From assembly GCA_014381035.1 (NCBI GenBank), contig JACMIS010000376.1:1-32556 (forward strand): a stretch of 32,556 nucleotides of DNA, read 5' to 3'. The position numbers and the translations under genes were made by a program. Of the stretch, positions 15,441-22,619 are shown one piece after another. The DNA comes from Armatimonadota bacterium (GTDB taxonomy: Bacteria; Armatimonadota; Armatimonadia; Armatimonadales; Armatimonadaceae). The notes beneath the pieces are model-generated. The model was not told where the DNA came from and made no database searches. It was given only the letters and a program-made list of their open reading frames with translations. Positions within the stretch are counted from its first letter, which is position 1. Each line of letters begins with the position of its first letter.

Positions 15441-15478
15441 AGCACGTTAGACGCTGGATACCCGGTCCGAGTTACGGG

Positions 15479-15639
15479 CAGGTTTCCACCACAAAGGGCA
15501 CAAAGTTAAAGAAGTTCGGGAAGGTTTTTAAGTTTTTCGCCTCGCGCGTTATCCGAAACACGAGATTATACCGTCAAGCCTCACCCTGAAAAACCTTCGC
15601 GAACTTCTTTAACCTTGTGCCCTTTGTGGTGGAAACCTG
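15479..15639. repeat. Large inverted repeat with 54-bp arms
   Basis: The left arm (15479-15532) begins CAGGTTTCCACCACAAAGGG; the right arm (15586-15639) is its complement with about three mismatches over 54 positions. The 53-bp loop is not repeated. It sits between the starts of one minus-strand gene and the end of another. Similar ACCACAAAGG-type intergenic elements occur in many environmental bacteria (general knowledge, not searched). The loop contains a TATAAT on the minus strand that could serve the L,D-transpeptidase gene. Confidence 0.85.
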
Positions 15640-15649
15640 GGCTTGCGAG

Positions 15650-16219
15650 TTAAACATCTTCCCGTTGTCGGTGATAGTGGGCGGAGACTTTCGCCCGGTT
15701 GCCGCACGCTTCCATGCGGCACCAACGCCGTCGCTTGTTTTTCGTCGTGTCTAAGAACCACAGCACGCACCCGGTACCCGCACATTTACGGACCAGTGCT
15801 TTATCGTGCCGCGTCAATAATTCCAGGGCGGACTCGGCGATGGGTAGAAGCGGGTCCGTAGTCGCGCGGAGTAGCGCATCGCGGTGTGTAAATTCGGAAG
15901 TCAGTTGCGGTTGCGCCGCGCCGGTCGCGAGTACCCGGTTGAGCAACGCGAGTGGTTCGGCGGGGGCGAGTGCGTCGTTCGTCCATGCGATCACAAGCGC
16001 ACGGAGGGCATCACGCAAGGCGCGGGCATCGGAGAGTAGTGAATCATGGATTGGCGGTTCGACCATGTTCGCTTCCTGCATCCACGCCATTACGCTCTCT
16101 GGCGCGGAGAGAAGTTCCACCCGATCCCCGGCTTCGTTCGCCTTCTCGGTGTTTAGAAAATCCAGCGCGGGATGACCCGCGATATATAAAAATGTCTCAC
16201 TCACAAAGAAGTATATCAC
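15650..16219 (-). CDS. ABATE / CGNR zinc-finger putative transcriptional regulator
   Basis: The 189-residue product has the two-part layout of the family. An N-terminal stress-response ABATE domain begins IAGHPALDFLNTEK. A C-terminal zinc finger has CAGTGCVLWFLD, then RRRWCRMEACGNRAKVSAH, with the CGNR signature and four zinc-ligand cysteines, and is probably DNA-binding. The family is regarded as regulatory, often beside stress or detoxification genes. It diverges from the operon starting at 16327, with the intergenic region between them holding the operon promoter, so it is the obvious candidate regulator. The start is uncertain: GTG at 16219 or GTG at 16204; neither has a good ribosome site. 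Confidence 0.87.
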   Translation of the reverse strand: MIYFFVSETFLYIAGHPALDFLNTEKANEAGDRVELLSAPESVMAWMQEANMVEPPIHDSLLSDARALRDALRALVIAWTNDALAPAEPLALLNRVLATGAAQPQLTSEFTHRDALLRATTDPLLPIAESALELLTRHDKALVRKCAGTGCVLWFLDTTKNKRRRWCRMEACGNRAKVSAHYHRQREDV

Positions 16220-16236
16220 TAACCATTAAAAATAAT

Positions 16237-16265
16237 TTGACAGGTTATAAAACAGCCGATACAAT
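16237..16265 (+). promoter_or_regulatory. Strong promoter of the hydrolase-VOC-DUF1348-PNPOx operon
   Basis: TTGACA (16237-16242), an exact 17-bp spacer and TACAAT (16260-16265); the best promoter in the window. It lies between the divergent ABATE regulator and the operon, and leaves a leader of about 55 nt that is very AT-rich (CTAAATTAAATTAG at 16284-16297), a possible operator. Confidence 0.85.
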
Positions 16266-16326
16266 CCCAGTGATACTTAACTGTCTAAATTAAATTAGAA
16301 GGTTATATCGAACAAGGGAGAATGTT

Positions 16327-17307
16327 ATGAAACGAGTCGTTACGCTTGTTACCGTTGCCGCTTTGAGTTCGTTTTTCGCCGGAACCGCCACCGCATTTGC
16401 TCAATCGCCTGTAGCACGGACGCCCCCGGCAGCCTCCGACGCGGCACGAATCCGCTACCGCACCGTGAAAATCGAAGGCTTGACCATTTTTTATCGTGAG
16501 GCGGGCGATCCCCAAAAGCCGACCCTGTTACTCCTGCATGGGTTTCCGACCTCGTCGCATATGTTCCGCGACCTCATTCCCCTGCTGGCGGACGATTACC
16601 ATCTGGTTGCCCCGGACTATCCCGGATTTGGCAATAGCGATGCGCCTCCGGTGGACAATTTCAAATACACGTTCGAGCATCTGACCGATATCGTCGAGCA
16701 GTTTACAGTGGCATTGAAAATGAACAAATACAGCCTTTACGTGCAGGACTACGGCGCACCGGTCGGGTATCGCCTCGCTGTCCGGCACCCGGAGAAGGTA
16801 CAGGCGATTGTCACGCAAAACGGCAACGCTTACGACGAAGGGTTGACGCCGTTCTGGAAACCGCTTCAGGACGCTTACTGGAAAACACCGTCACCGGAAA
16901 ACGCCAAACCGTTGGTCGGCATATTAAAACAGGAAGGCACTCGCTTCCAATACGAAACCGGCGCACGGGATAAGTCTAATCTCAACCCGGATGCTTGGCT
17001 GGTGCCACAAGTCGGACTCGACCGACCGGGCAATGAAGCGATCCAGCTTGCCTTGTTTTATGACTACCGCACGAACCCACCGCTATATCCGGCGTGGCAC
17101 GAATACTTCCGCAAGCATCAGCCGCCCACGCTCATTGTTTGGGGAAAGAACGACCCGATATTTGGACCTGAAGGCGCGAAGGCGTTTCTGCGGGATCTGC
17201 CAAACGCCGAACTGCACCTGCTGGACACCGGTCACTTCGCGCTGGAAGAGGATAGCGGCGTGATCGCACAGCACATTCGGCGTTTCCTCACAAAAAACAT
17301 CCACTAA
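16327..17307 (+). CDS. Secreted alpha/beta hydrolase, haloalkane dehalogenase / epoxide hydrolase type
   Basis: A 326-residue enzyme with a signal peptide (about 1-25, ending TAFAQ) and an alpha/beta hydrolase fold. [10 protein letters not shown] (71-80) forms the oxyanion region. The nucleophile elbow is VQDYGAPVG, so the nucleophile is Asp141 rather than Ser. A likely acid is Asp276 (GKNDPIF) and the base His303 (TGHFALEE). An Asp nucleophile is typical of dehalogenases and epoxide hydrolases; the substrate cannot be told. Export is unusual for these enzymes. The ATG at 16327 has AAGGGAG 7 bases upstream. First gene of a four-gene operon (gaps 33, 42 and 13 bp). Confidence 0.92.
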   Translation: MKRVVTLVTVAALSSFFAGTATAFAQSPVARTPPAASDAARIRYRTVKIEGLTIFYREAGDPQKPTLLLLHGFPTSSHMFRDLIPLLADDYHLVAPDYPGFGNSDAPPVDNFKYTFEHLTDIVEQFTVALKMNKYSLYVQDYGAPVGYRLAVRHPEKVQAIVTQNGNAYDEGLTPFWKPLQDAYWKTPSPENAKPLVGILKQEGTRFQYETGARDKSNLNPDAWLVPQVGLDRPGNEAIQLALFYDYRTNPPLYPAWHEYFRKHQPPTLIVWGKNDPIFGPEGAKAFLRDLPNAELHLLDTGHFALEEDSGVIAQHIRRFLTKNIH

Positions 17308-17340
17308 TACTTCTACAAAAGCAAAAAGGGCAAAAATATC

Positions 17341-17805
17341 ATGCAATTCACGCAATCCATCGGTTTGGGACATGTCGGCTTGAATGTCACCGACATAGAC
17401 AGCGCGAAACAGTTCTTCGTGGACGCGCTCGGCTTCGAGATAGCGGGCGAGGGACAACATCACGGTTCCCGTTTCGCTTTTCTCGGACACAACGGAAAAA
17501 TGACGCTCACGCTCTGGGAACAGAGTACAAAAGGCGCGGAGTTTTCTGTGCACCAGCCCGGATTACACCATCTCGCGTTCGCCGTAGATGACATCGCTCG
17601 ATTAGAGGAGGTGCGAGAACATCTGAAATCACGAAACGTGACATTTTTTCACGAGGGTGACATAGTCGCACACCGGGAGGGGGGCGACTCCTCCGCGATC
17701 TATTTCGCGGGACCGGACAATACGCGCCTTGAAGTGTTCGCGCCCAACGGGGGCAAAAGTCTGTCCGCGCCTGTATCTGGTGCGCCCACATGCGGCTTTT
17801 TCTGA
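17341..17805 (+). CDS. Glyoxalase / VOC-superfamily protein
   Basis: A 154-residue vicinal-oxygen-chelate protein with two beta-alpha-beta-beta-beta units: GLGHVGLNVTDIDSAKQFFV and LGFEI in the first, PGLHHLAFAVDDIARLEEV in the second, closing with RLEVFAP. Metal ligands would be His11, a His of the HH pair (about 76-77) and Glu in LEVF. Members include glyoxalase I, fosfomycin- and bleomycin-resistance proteins and dioxygenases; the exact reaction is not clear. The ATG at 17341 has AAGGG upstream. Its place between a hydrolase and a SnoaL-like protein fits a detoxification operon. Confidence 0.9.
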   Translation: MQFTQSIGLGHVGLNVTDIDSAKQFFVDALGFEIAGEGQHHGSRFAFLGHNGKMTLTLWEQSTKGAEFSVHQPGLHHLAFAVDDIARLEEVREHLKSRNVTFFHEGDIVAHREGGDSSAIYFAGPDNTRLEVFAPNGGKSLSAPVSGAPTCGFF

Positions 17806-17847
17806 ATCCTGATCGGGGGTTTCACCCGTCCAGCAGGAACAAACAAC

Positions 17848-18270
17848 ATGAACAACGACGAAACTCGCCCGCCCTTGCCGCCGTTTACGGCGGAGACGGC
17901 TCGCGCCAAAGTGCAAACTGCGGAAGACGCCTGGAATAGCCGCGACCCGGTTCGCGTCGCCCTCGCGTATACCGAAGATTCCGTGTGGCGCAACCGGGAC
18001 GAATTTTTCACCGGGCGAGACGCGATCCGTGAGTTCCTACGGCGCAAATGGGCGAAAGAGACCGGTTATCGCCTGAAAAAAGAGTTGTGGAGTTTCACCG
18101 ACAACCGGATCTCCGTCGCCTTCTTTTACGAATGGCACGACGAGACCGGGCAGTGGTTCCGCTCTCACGGTAACGAGCAATGGGAGTTCGCCCCGAACGG
18201 TTTGATGGCACGGCGCGAGGCGAGTATCAACGATATACCGATACAGGAAGCGGAAAGACGGTTGCGGTAG
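17848..18270 (+). CDS. DUF1348 / SnoaL-like (NTF2-fold) protein
   Basis: A 140-residue cone-shaped NTF2-fold protein of the DUF1348 family. Visible motifs are [60 protein letters not shown] and EWEF-like [19 protein letters not shown]. The family is conserved and compact; a role in handling small toxic molecules is likely but unproven. The ATG at 17848 follows CAGGAAC. Third gene of the operon. Confidence 0.9.
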   Translation: MNNDETRPPLPPFTAETARAKVQTAEDAWNSRDPVRVALAYTEDSVWRNRDEFFTGRDAIREFLRRKWAKETGYRLKKELWSFTDNRISVAFFYEWHDETGQWFRSHGNEQWEFAPNGLMARREASINDIPIQEAERRLR

Positions 18271-18283
18271 AAAGAAAGCAATC

Positions 18284-19120
18284 ATGGGAATTTACCACGC
18301 GGGTGAAATCGCGGTGCAGGAACATGCCGGGGTGCGGGATATGTCGGTGCGGGTTGTGAATGGGATTCGTAACTTCGTTGTCCCCGCCGCTGCCGATTTT
18401 TTGCAAACGCAACCATTTGTGGTCGCCAGCATCATGGACAACGCAGGCAATGTCTGGGCGGTGCCGGTGCGCGGACCGCTGGATACAGTGGACGAGCGCA
18501 CGGTGCGTGTCCCGCAAAACCTCACGGGAGCGGTCGGTCTGGTGATCATGGACTTCGCCACGCGGCGACGGATGCGGGTCAACGGTGTCGCGAAAGATGG
18601 CTTCCTCGCGGTTGCCGAGTGCTACGCCAACTGCCCGAAGTACCTGCAAAAGCGCGACGGGAACGGCGACGCGGACGGTATCTTCGCGCTCGCTCCCCAG
18701 CCTGCGTCACAGAGCACTGTCCTGACCGCGTCGCAAACGGCACGCATTCGCGCCGCCGACACGTTCTTTATCGCCACGCGCAACGGCGACACCAGCGCGG
18801 ACGCTTCCCACCGGGGCGGCAACCCCGGCTTCGTGCGAGTACGCGACGAGCGAACGCTCGCCTGGCACGACTACAGCGGCAACGCGATGTTCAACACGCT
18901 CGGCAACCTGGAAACCGATCCTCGCGCCGCACTGTTCTTCCCCGACTTCGCAACCGGGAACGCTCTGCTCCTGTCCGGAGCAGCGACCGTCATCTGGGAT
19001 TCGCCAGCGGAACGCCGCGTGGTGTTTACCGTGGGATGTGTCGCTGAAATCGCCGCAGCGTTCGCGCCATTGAACAAGATACCGGTAGAATATTCGCCGT
19101 TCAATCCGCCGGAACCGTAG
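18284..19120 (+). CDS. Pyridoxamine 5'-phosphate oxidase-like flavin-binding protein
   Basis: A 278-residue protein of the split-barrel flavin-binding superfamily, in the group that begins YHAGEIAVQEHAGV. It has a duplicated barrel: FVVASIMDNAGNVWAVPVRG and TLRVP-like VRVPQNL in the first half; RAADTFFIATRNGD, HRGGNPGFVRV and GNAMFNTLGNLETDPRAALFF in the second. The second half carries the FMN-site pattern. Such proteins are probably flavin-dependent reductases of unknown substrate. It may supply redox chemistry to the operon. The last gene; a hairpin over its stop codon probably ends the transcript. Confidence 0.88.
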   Translation: MGIYHAGEIAVQEHAGVRDMSVRVVNGIRNFVVPAAADFLQTQPFVVASIMDNAGNVWAVPVRGPLDTVDERTVRVPQNLTGAVGLVIMDFATRRRMRVNGVAKDGFLAVAECYANCPKYLQKRDGNGDADGIFALAPQPASQSTVLTASQTARIRAADTFFIATRNGDTSADASHRGGNPGFVRVRDERTLAWHDYSGNAMFNTLGNLETDPRAALFFPDFATGNALLLSGAATVIWDSPAERRVVFTVGCVAEIAAAFAPLNKIPVEYSPFNPPEP

Positions 19121-19132
19121 CCACGCTACGGT
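19114..19132 (+). terminator. Hairpin at the end of the detoxification-type operon
   Basis: ACCGTAGC (19114-19121), loop, GCTACGGT (19125-19132). The stop codon TAG lies in the left arm. There is no T-run, so termination would be weak or rho-dependent. Confidence 0.5.
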
Positions 19133-19442
19133 CCCGGGCGCAGGATTCTCGCCATCGCGATCCGGTGTTCCTTTCCCGTGGACCCGCTTCACTCCCCCAT
19201 CCCCCGCCTTACGTTGCCCGCCCCGCCACTGGAGGCGCAGTCCCGCCGGTAACTATTTTTTTTCTCACGGGTCTGTGTAGCGGAGGGCGCTCACACACAA
19301 TGAAAACGCAGAGCCGACGACCACGACATGTGCAATTGCGCACTACATGGTGGAAGGGTGGACGATTTCGTGTGAGAATATTTTACTCGAAGCACAGGGG
19401 CTTACGACGCCTCATTACTCCGCAAAGGACGGGTTTTATTTA
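19133..19442. other. 310-bp interval ahead of the SPFH genes, nothing recognised
   Basis: No gene or RNA is recognised. A GC-rich first half gives way to AT-rich DNA near 19370-19390 (AGAATATTTTACTC), where a promoter for the SPFH pair may lie, but no box is convincing. A CAATTG-centred palindrome is at about 19330. Confidence 0.4.
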
Positions 19443-20447
19443 ATGGATCTAATTCTCGGGATGACCTTCGGTCTTATCCTCTGGTTCTTAGTCCGCTATC
19501 TGGTTGCCGGACTGTATACCGTCAACCAGAACGAACGGGCGGTAAAGACGATCTTCGGGCGGGCGGAGCGTATTCCGAACGTCACCACTCTGGATGACCC
19601 GGTCGCGGAGTATCTGCGCCCCGAGGAAAAGGAGCGGTACAAGTACCCGCAAGTCCGCGTCATCCCACCCGGCGGACCCTATTTCAAATGGCCCTGGGAG
19701 CGAATCTACAAAGTCTCGATAGCGACGCAGACGACCAATATGGCATTCGACTCCGAAACCCCGACCGCGAACAGCAACGGGCAGATGTTGGAGGCGGTCA
19801 CGAAAGACCAACTCAACACCGGGCTAAACGGGCAGATCCGCTACCGCATTTCGGAGCGGAACCTGTATGCATACCTGTTCGGCGTCAAGCAGCCGTTCCT
19901 GCACGTGATGGGCTACTTTATCTCGGTGTTACGCGAACGTATCGCGAACTTCGAGGCACCCGCCGTCGCGGGCGACACGATGGCTTTGGGCTCGCAGCCG
20001 ACCGACGCCAGTATCGTGACCGGGGTTTCGATCAACGACCTGCGCAAAAACCTGCGCGACCTGAACGAGCACATGGAGCGCGAGTGCCTGTCGTCGGTCG
20101 CCCGCTACGGAATCACTCTGGACGCTTCGCTGATCACCGGGATTGATCCACCCGCCGAGGTAGAATCCGCCCTCGCCGCGATCAACACCGCGCACAACCA
20201 TGTGTCGTCCGACATCAGCCTCGCGCAGGCGGCGGCGGACCAGAAGATCGTGCAGTCGAAACGCGCCGTGGAGATCGAAACGCTCAACGCGCAAGCCGAG
20301 ATCGAAACGCTCAACGCGCTCGCCGCGCAACTTGGCGAGCTCAAGAAGAGCGGCGCGGACGCCCTCCCCGCCTATCTGCGCAACACGCGACTGAACCTTT
20401 ATGGGCGAGCACAACAAGCCATTCTCGAAGTCCGGGGAGGAAAATAG
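19443..20447 (+). CDS. SPFH (band 7/prohibitin) protein, HflK-like
   Basis: A 334-residue membrane-anchored SPFH protein. A single N-terminal membrane helix (about 4-24) leads into the SPFH domain (about 25-225; VNQNERAVKTIFGRAER, FKWPWERIYKVSI, LNGQIRYRISERNLYAYLF and YGITLDASLITGIDPPAEV). An alanine/glutamate-rich coiled coil follows (about 235-325), with a recent 27-bp tandem duplication (20271-20324). SPFH proteins form large rings at the inner membrane that shield proteases or organise lipid domains. Next gene starts at the base after its stop, so the two subunits are probably made together. The ATG at 19443 is preferred over an in-frame one at 19347, which would bury the helix. Confidence 0.9.
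   Translation: MDLILGMTFGLILWFLVRYLVAGLYTVNQNERAVKTIFGRAERIPNVTTLDDPVAEYLRPEEKERYKYPQVRVIPPGGPYFKWPWERIYKVSIATQTTNMAFDSETPTANSNGQMLEAVTKDQLNTGLNGQIRYRISERNLYAYLFGVKQPFLHVMGYFISVLRERIANFEAPAVAGDTMALGSQPTDASIVTGVSINDLRKNLRDLNEHMERECLSSVARYGITLDASLITGIDPPAEVESALAAINTAHNHVSSDISLAQAAADQKIVQSKRAVEIETLNAQAEIETLNALAAQLGELKKSGADALPAYLRNTRLNLYGRAQQAILEVRGGK
20271..20324 (+). repeat. 27-bp tandem duplication in the SPFH coiled coil
   Basis: Two adjacent 27-bp units, GAGATCGAAACGCTCAACGC..., at 20271-20297 and 20298-20324, differ at two positions. They encode EIETLNAQA and EIETLNALA, lengthening the coiled coil by 9 residues without a frame change. Confidence 0.9.
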
Positions 20448-21374
20448 ATGCTTTTTCTTATCGCAACGGGTGTTACGTTCTTTGGCATGTTCCTCGTCCT
20501 GCCCATCCTCGCCGCCATTACGCGTGCACTGGGGATTTACACGATTGTCGAGGAGGGTCGGTGCCATGTTTATGTGCTGTTCGGAAAAGTCGTCGCCATA
20601 CTGGACGAGCCGGGGCTGTATTTTCTCTGGGCGAAGATGGGTGCCCCCGCGTTGATCGTCAACTGGCTCGGTCGCTGTCATGTGCTGGATATGCGGCTCG
20701 ATCAGAAGTATCTGCGTTCGCAGGCGGTGAACTCGGAAGAGGGCGCGCCGATGGGTATCGGGATCTGGTACGAGATGTTTATCAGTGACCCGGTCGCCTA
20801 TCTGTTCAAGAACGCCGACCCACAAGGCTCGCTCGCCGCGAACGTTTCCAACACCACGGTGCGCTGTTTGAGCAACATGCCACTCGCGGAGATGCTGGAA
20901 ACGCGCCACAAAATGAGCGTGATGGTGCGCCAGGAGGTTTCGCCGAAGTCACATGAGTGGGGTTACAAGCTGGGGTCGGTCTATATCCGAAAGGTGCATT
21001 TCCGCGACGCGGGGATGATCCGACAGATCGAGGCGAAGGTGGTCAACCGCTTGCGACAGGTGACGTCGGCGATCACGCAGGACGGGGCGAACCAGGTCAG
21101 CATTATTACAAGCACGGCGGACCGGCAGGCGGCAGTGGCGTTCGCGGAGGCGCAGGCGATGCGCCCGTTGATCGTCGGCGCGGCGTTGCAGAAGATTTCC
21201 GAGGACCGGGAAGTCGCGAACGCGCTGTTCGAGATCCTGGAAAATCAACGACTCCTGCACGGCAACGCAAAGATCACGCTGGTACCGGAGCGGAACGAAG
21301 TTCTGACACAGCTCCTCGCCTCAGAAGCCCCCGTCGAAATGGTCCACACCAACGGGCGGTCATCGCCGCGCTAG
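20448..21374 (+). CDS. SPFH (band 7) protein, HflC-like partner
   Basis: A 308-residue paralogue-type partner of the preceding gene. It has an N-terminal membrane helix (about 1-24) and an SPFH domain with IVEEGRCHVYVLFGKVVAIL, GLYFLW, LDMRLDQKYLRSQAV, FISDPVAYLFK and HEWGYKLGSVYIRKVHFRD. A helical tail follows (RLRQVTSAITQDGANQVSI, DRQAAVAFAEAQA). The start ATG directly abuts the previous stop, and GGGGAGG sits 8 bases upstream, so initiation is well defined. No FtsH-type or NfeD-type protease gene, the usual partner of such pairs, lies in the window. Confidence 0.9.
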   Translation: MLFLIATGVTFFGMFLVLPILAAITRALGIYTIVEEGRCHVYVLFGKVVAILDEPGLYFLWAKMGAPALIVNWLGRCHVLDMRLDQKYLRSQAVNSEEGAPMGIGIWYEMFISDPVAYLFKNADPQGSLAANVSNTTVRCLSNMPLAEMLETRHKMSVMVRQEVSPKSHEWGYKLGSVYIRKVHFRDAGMIRQIEAKVVNRLRQVTSAITQDGANQVSIITSTADRQAAVAFAEAQAMRPLIVGAALQKISEDREVANALFEILENQRLLHGNAKITLVPERNEVLTQLLASEAPVEMVHTNGRSSPR

Positions 21375-21383
21375 GTTTTGCTT

Positions 21384-21446
21384 GTTCTTATTGTCCTACG
21401 TTGCCACCGCCCGCTTAGGACAATGGCAAAGTAGGACAATAAGAAC
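21384..21446. repeat. 22-bp-arm inverted repeat between convergent genes
   Basis: The left arm GTTCTTATTGTCCTACGTTG... (21384-21405) and right arm (21425-21446) are complementary at 21 of 22 positions. The 19-base loop holds another copy of TAGGACAAT. It lies between two stop codons (21374 and 21450), so a bidirectional terminator or a transposase-linked palindromic repeat is likely. Confidence 0.8.
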
Positions 21447-21449
21447 GAA

Positions 21450-21872
21450 CTATGCGTTTGTGGCAAGGAGCCGGGCAACTTCGGCGTGGAGTAGAACGGC
21501 TTCGGGGTTTTGCTGGAGCGCGTGGTAGTATTTACCGCTGAAGCCTTCGGCATCTTCGGACGGTTTTAGTCGGGTTCGGATCTGCTGTAGCAGGGTGTTC
21601 GCTTCCTGCTCGCCTACGGGTTCTTTGGATTCCGCCATCTCGTCCACCTGCACGACAAACTCCGACAGGACGCGTAGCCAGGCGAACCATGGGTCGGTAA
21701 GAAGCAACTGGAGCATCTGCCCCGCGTTGACCCGCCCATAAAGCCCTTCGTATTCGGCGCGTTCCGCGTCAAGAAGCGTTTTATGCAGGCGTAACAGGGT
21801 ACGCCCGATGGTATCGAGGCGTGTGCGCGTGGCGTCGGAGATCGTGTTATCGGTTGGTTTTTCGCTGGTCAT
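21450..21872 (-). CDS. Conserved hypothetical helical protein
   Basis: A 140-residue, wholly helical, acidic protein with no signal peptide. It has a leucine-rich start (RTRLDTIGRTLLRLHKTLLD), a centre with DPWFAWLRVLSEFVVQVDEM, and a tail with GFSGKYYHALQQNPEAVLLH. The aromatic-rich DPWFAWLR segment looks like a conserved core, but I do not recognise the family. Codon use and GC match the neighbours and the frame is clean. It follows the methyltransferase by 22 bp on the same strand and is probably co-transcribed. Confidence 0.75.
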   Translation of the reverse strand: MTSEKPTDNTISDATRTRLDTIGRTLLRLHKTLLDAERAEYEGLYGRVNAGQMLQLLLTDPWFAWLRVLSEFVVQVDEMAESKEPVGEQEANTLLQQIRTRLKPSEDAEGFSGKYYHALQQNPEAVLLHAEVARLLATNA

Positions 21873-21894
21873 TTGGAATCATTTCTGTATGTGA

Positions 21895-22542
21895 TTATTC
21901 CCGCCCTTTTGGTTTCTCGAACTGAAAGGAAACGAGTCGGGGCGGCTTGTTTTGATCTTCTTCGTGCCACCACTCTTTGAGTATTTTGAGCATAAGCCCG
22001 TGCTCTGCGGCGGCATCCGTGAAATCCGACAGGTGGTGTATGAACGCCGGTATTTCGGTGACTTCTCCGCCGCGCTGGAAATTCGCTTTCGTTCCTCCGT
22101 ATTGGCGGAACGGGTGGAGTTCGCACAGGAAAAACTGTCCCCCGGGGGTCAGAACACGGGCGACTTCGGCGAAAATGAAAGGCAGGTTCGGAACATGCTC
22201 CAGCACCAGATTACAGACGACCAAGTCGGCAGTATCGTCCTCGCGGTGCCACCGCTGCGTCAGGTCCGCGACGGCGAATGTGACGTTGCCCGATGCCACT
22301 TTTTCTTTCGCGCGGGCGATCATGCCCTCGGAAAAGTCGAGCGCGTGAACGACCTGTCCGACTTGCGCGAGGAAAGCGGTGTTCTTACCGGTCCCACACC
22401 CGAGTTCCAGGATGGATCGGTACCGATGATCGGCGAGCGTTTTTCGGGTGACTATCCGGTCCAGGTCACGGGTCAGGTTTCGGTCGTCATCGTACGTTGC
22501 CGACCAATCGGTGTATGCTTGCTGAATACTCATAAACATCAT
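21895..22542 (-). CDS. Class I SAM-dependent methyltransferase
   Basis: A cytosolic Rossmann-fold methyltransferase of about 215 residues. Motif I is SILELGCGTGKNTAFLA, followed by HALDFSEGMIARAKEK (the acidic residue that binds ribose), VTFAVADLTQRW, ADLVVCNLVLEHVPN and RVLTPGGQFFLCELHPFR. The layout resembles small-molecule methyltransferases of the UbiE/Methyltransf_11 group; the substrate is unknown. The start is uncertain: ATG at 22542, 22539 or 22533 all lie before SIQQAYTDWSATYD and none has a clear ribosome site. An upstream inverted repeat GATTCGGA/TCCGAATC (22547-22575) could be an operator. Confidence 0.88.
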   Translation of the reverse strand: MMFMSIQQAYTDWSATYDDDRNLTRDLDRIVTRKTLADHRYRSILELGCGTGKNTAFLAQVGQVVHALDFSEGMIARAKEKVASGNVTFAVADLTQRWHREDDTADLVVCNLVLEHVPNLPFIFAEVARVLTPGGQFFLCELHPFRQYGGTKANFQRGGEVTEIPAFIHHLSDFTDAAAEHGLMLKILKEWWHEEDQNKPPRLVSFQFEKPKGRE

Positions 22543-22619
22543 CTGGGATTCGGAATCACTCCCGCTGTCCGAATCAGATGTTATTTTACCGCAATATATC
22601 ACCCGATTTCGCGGACAGG

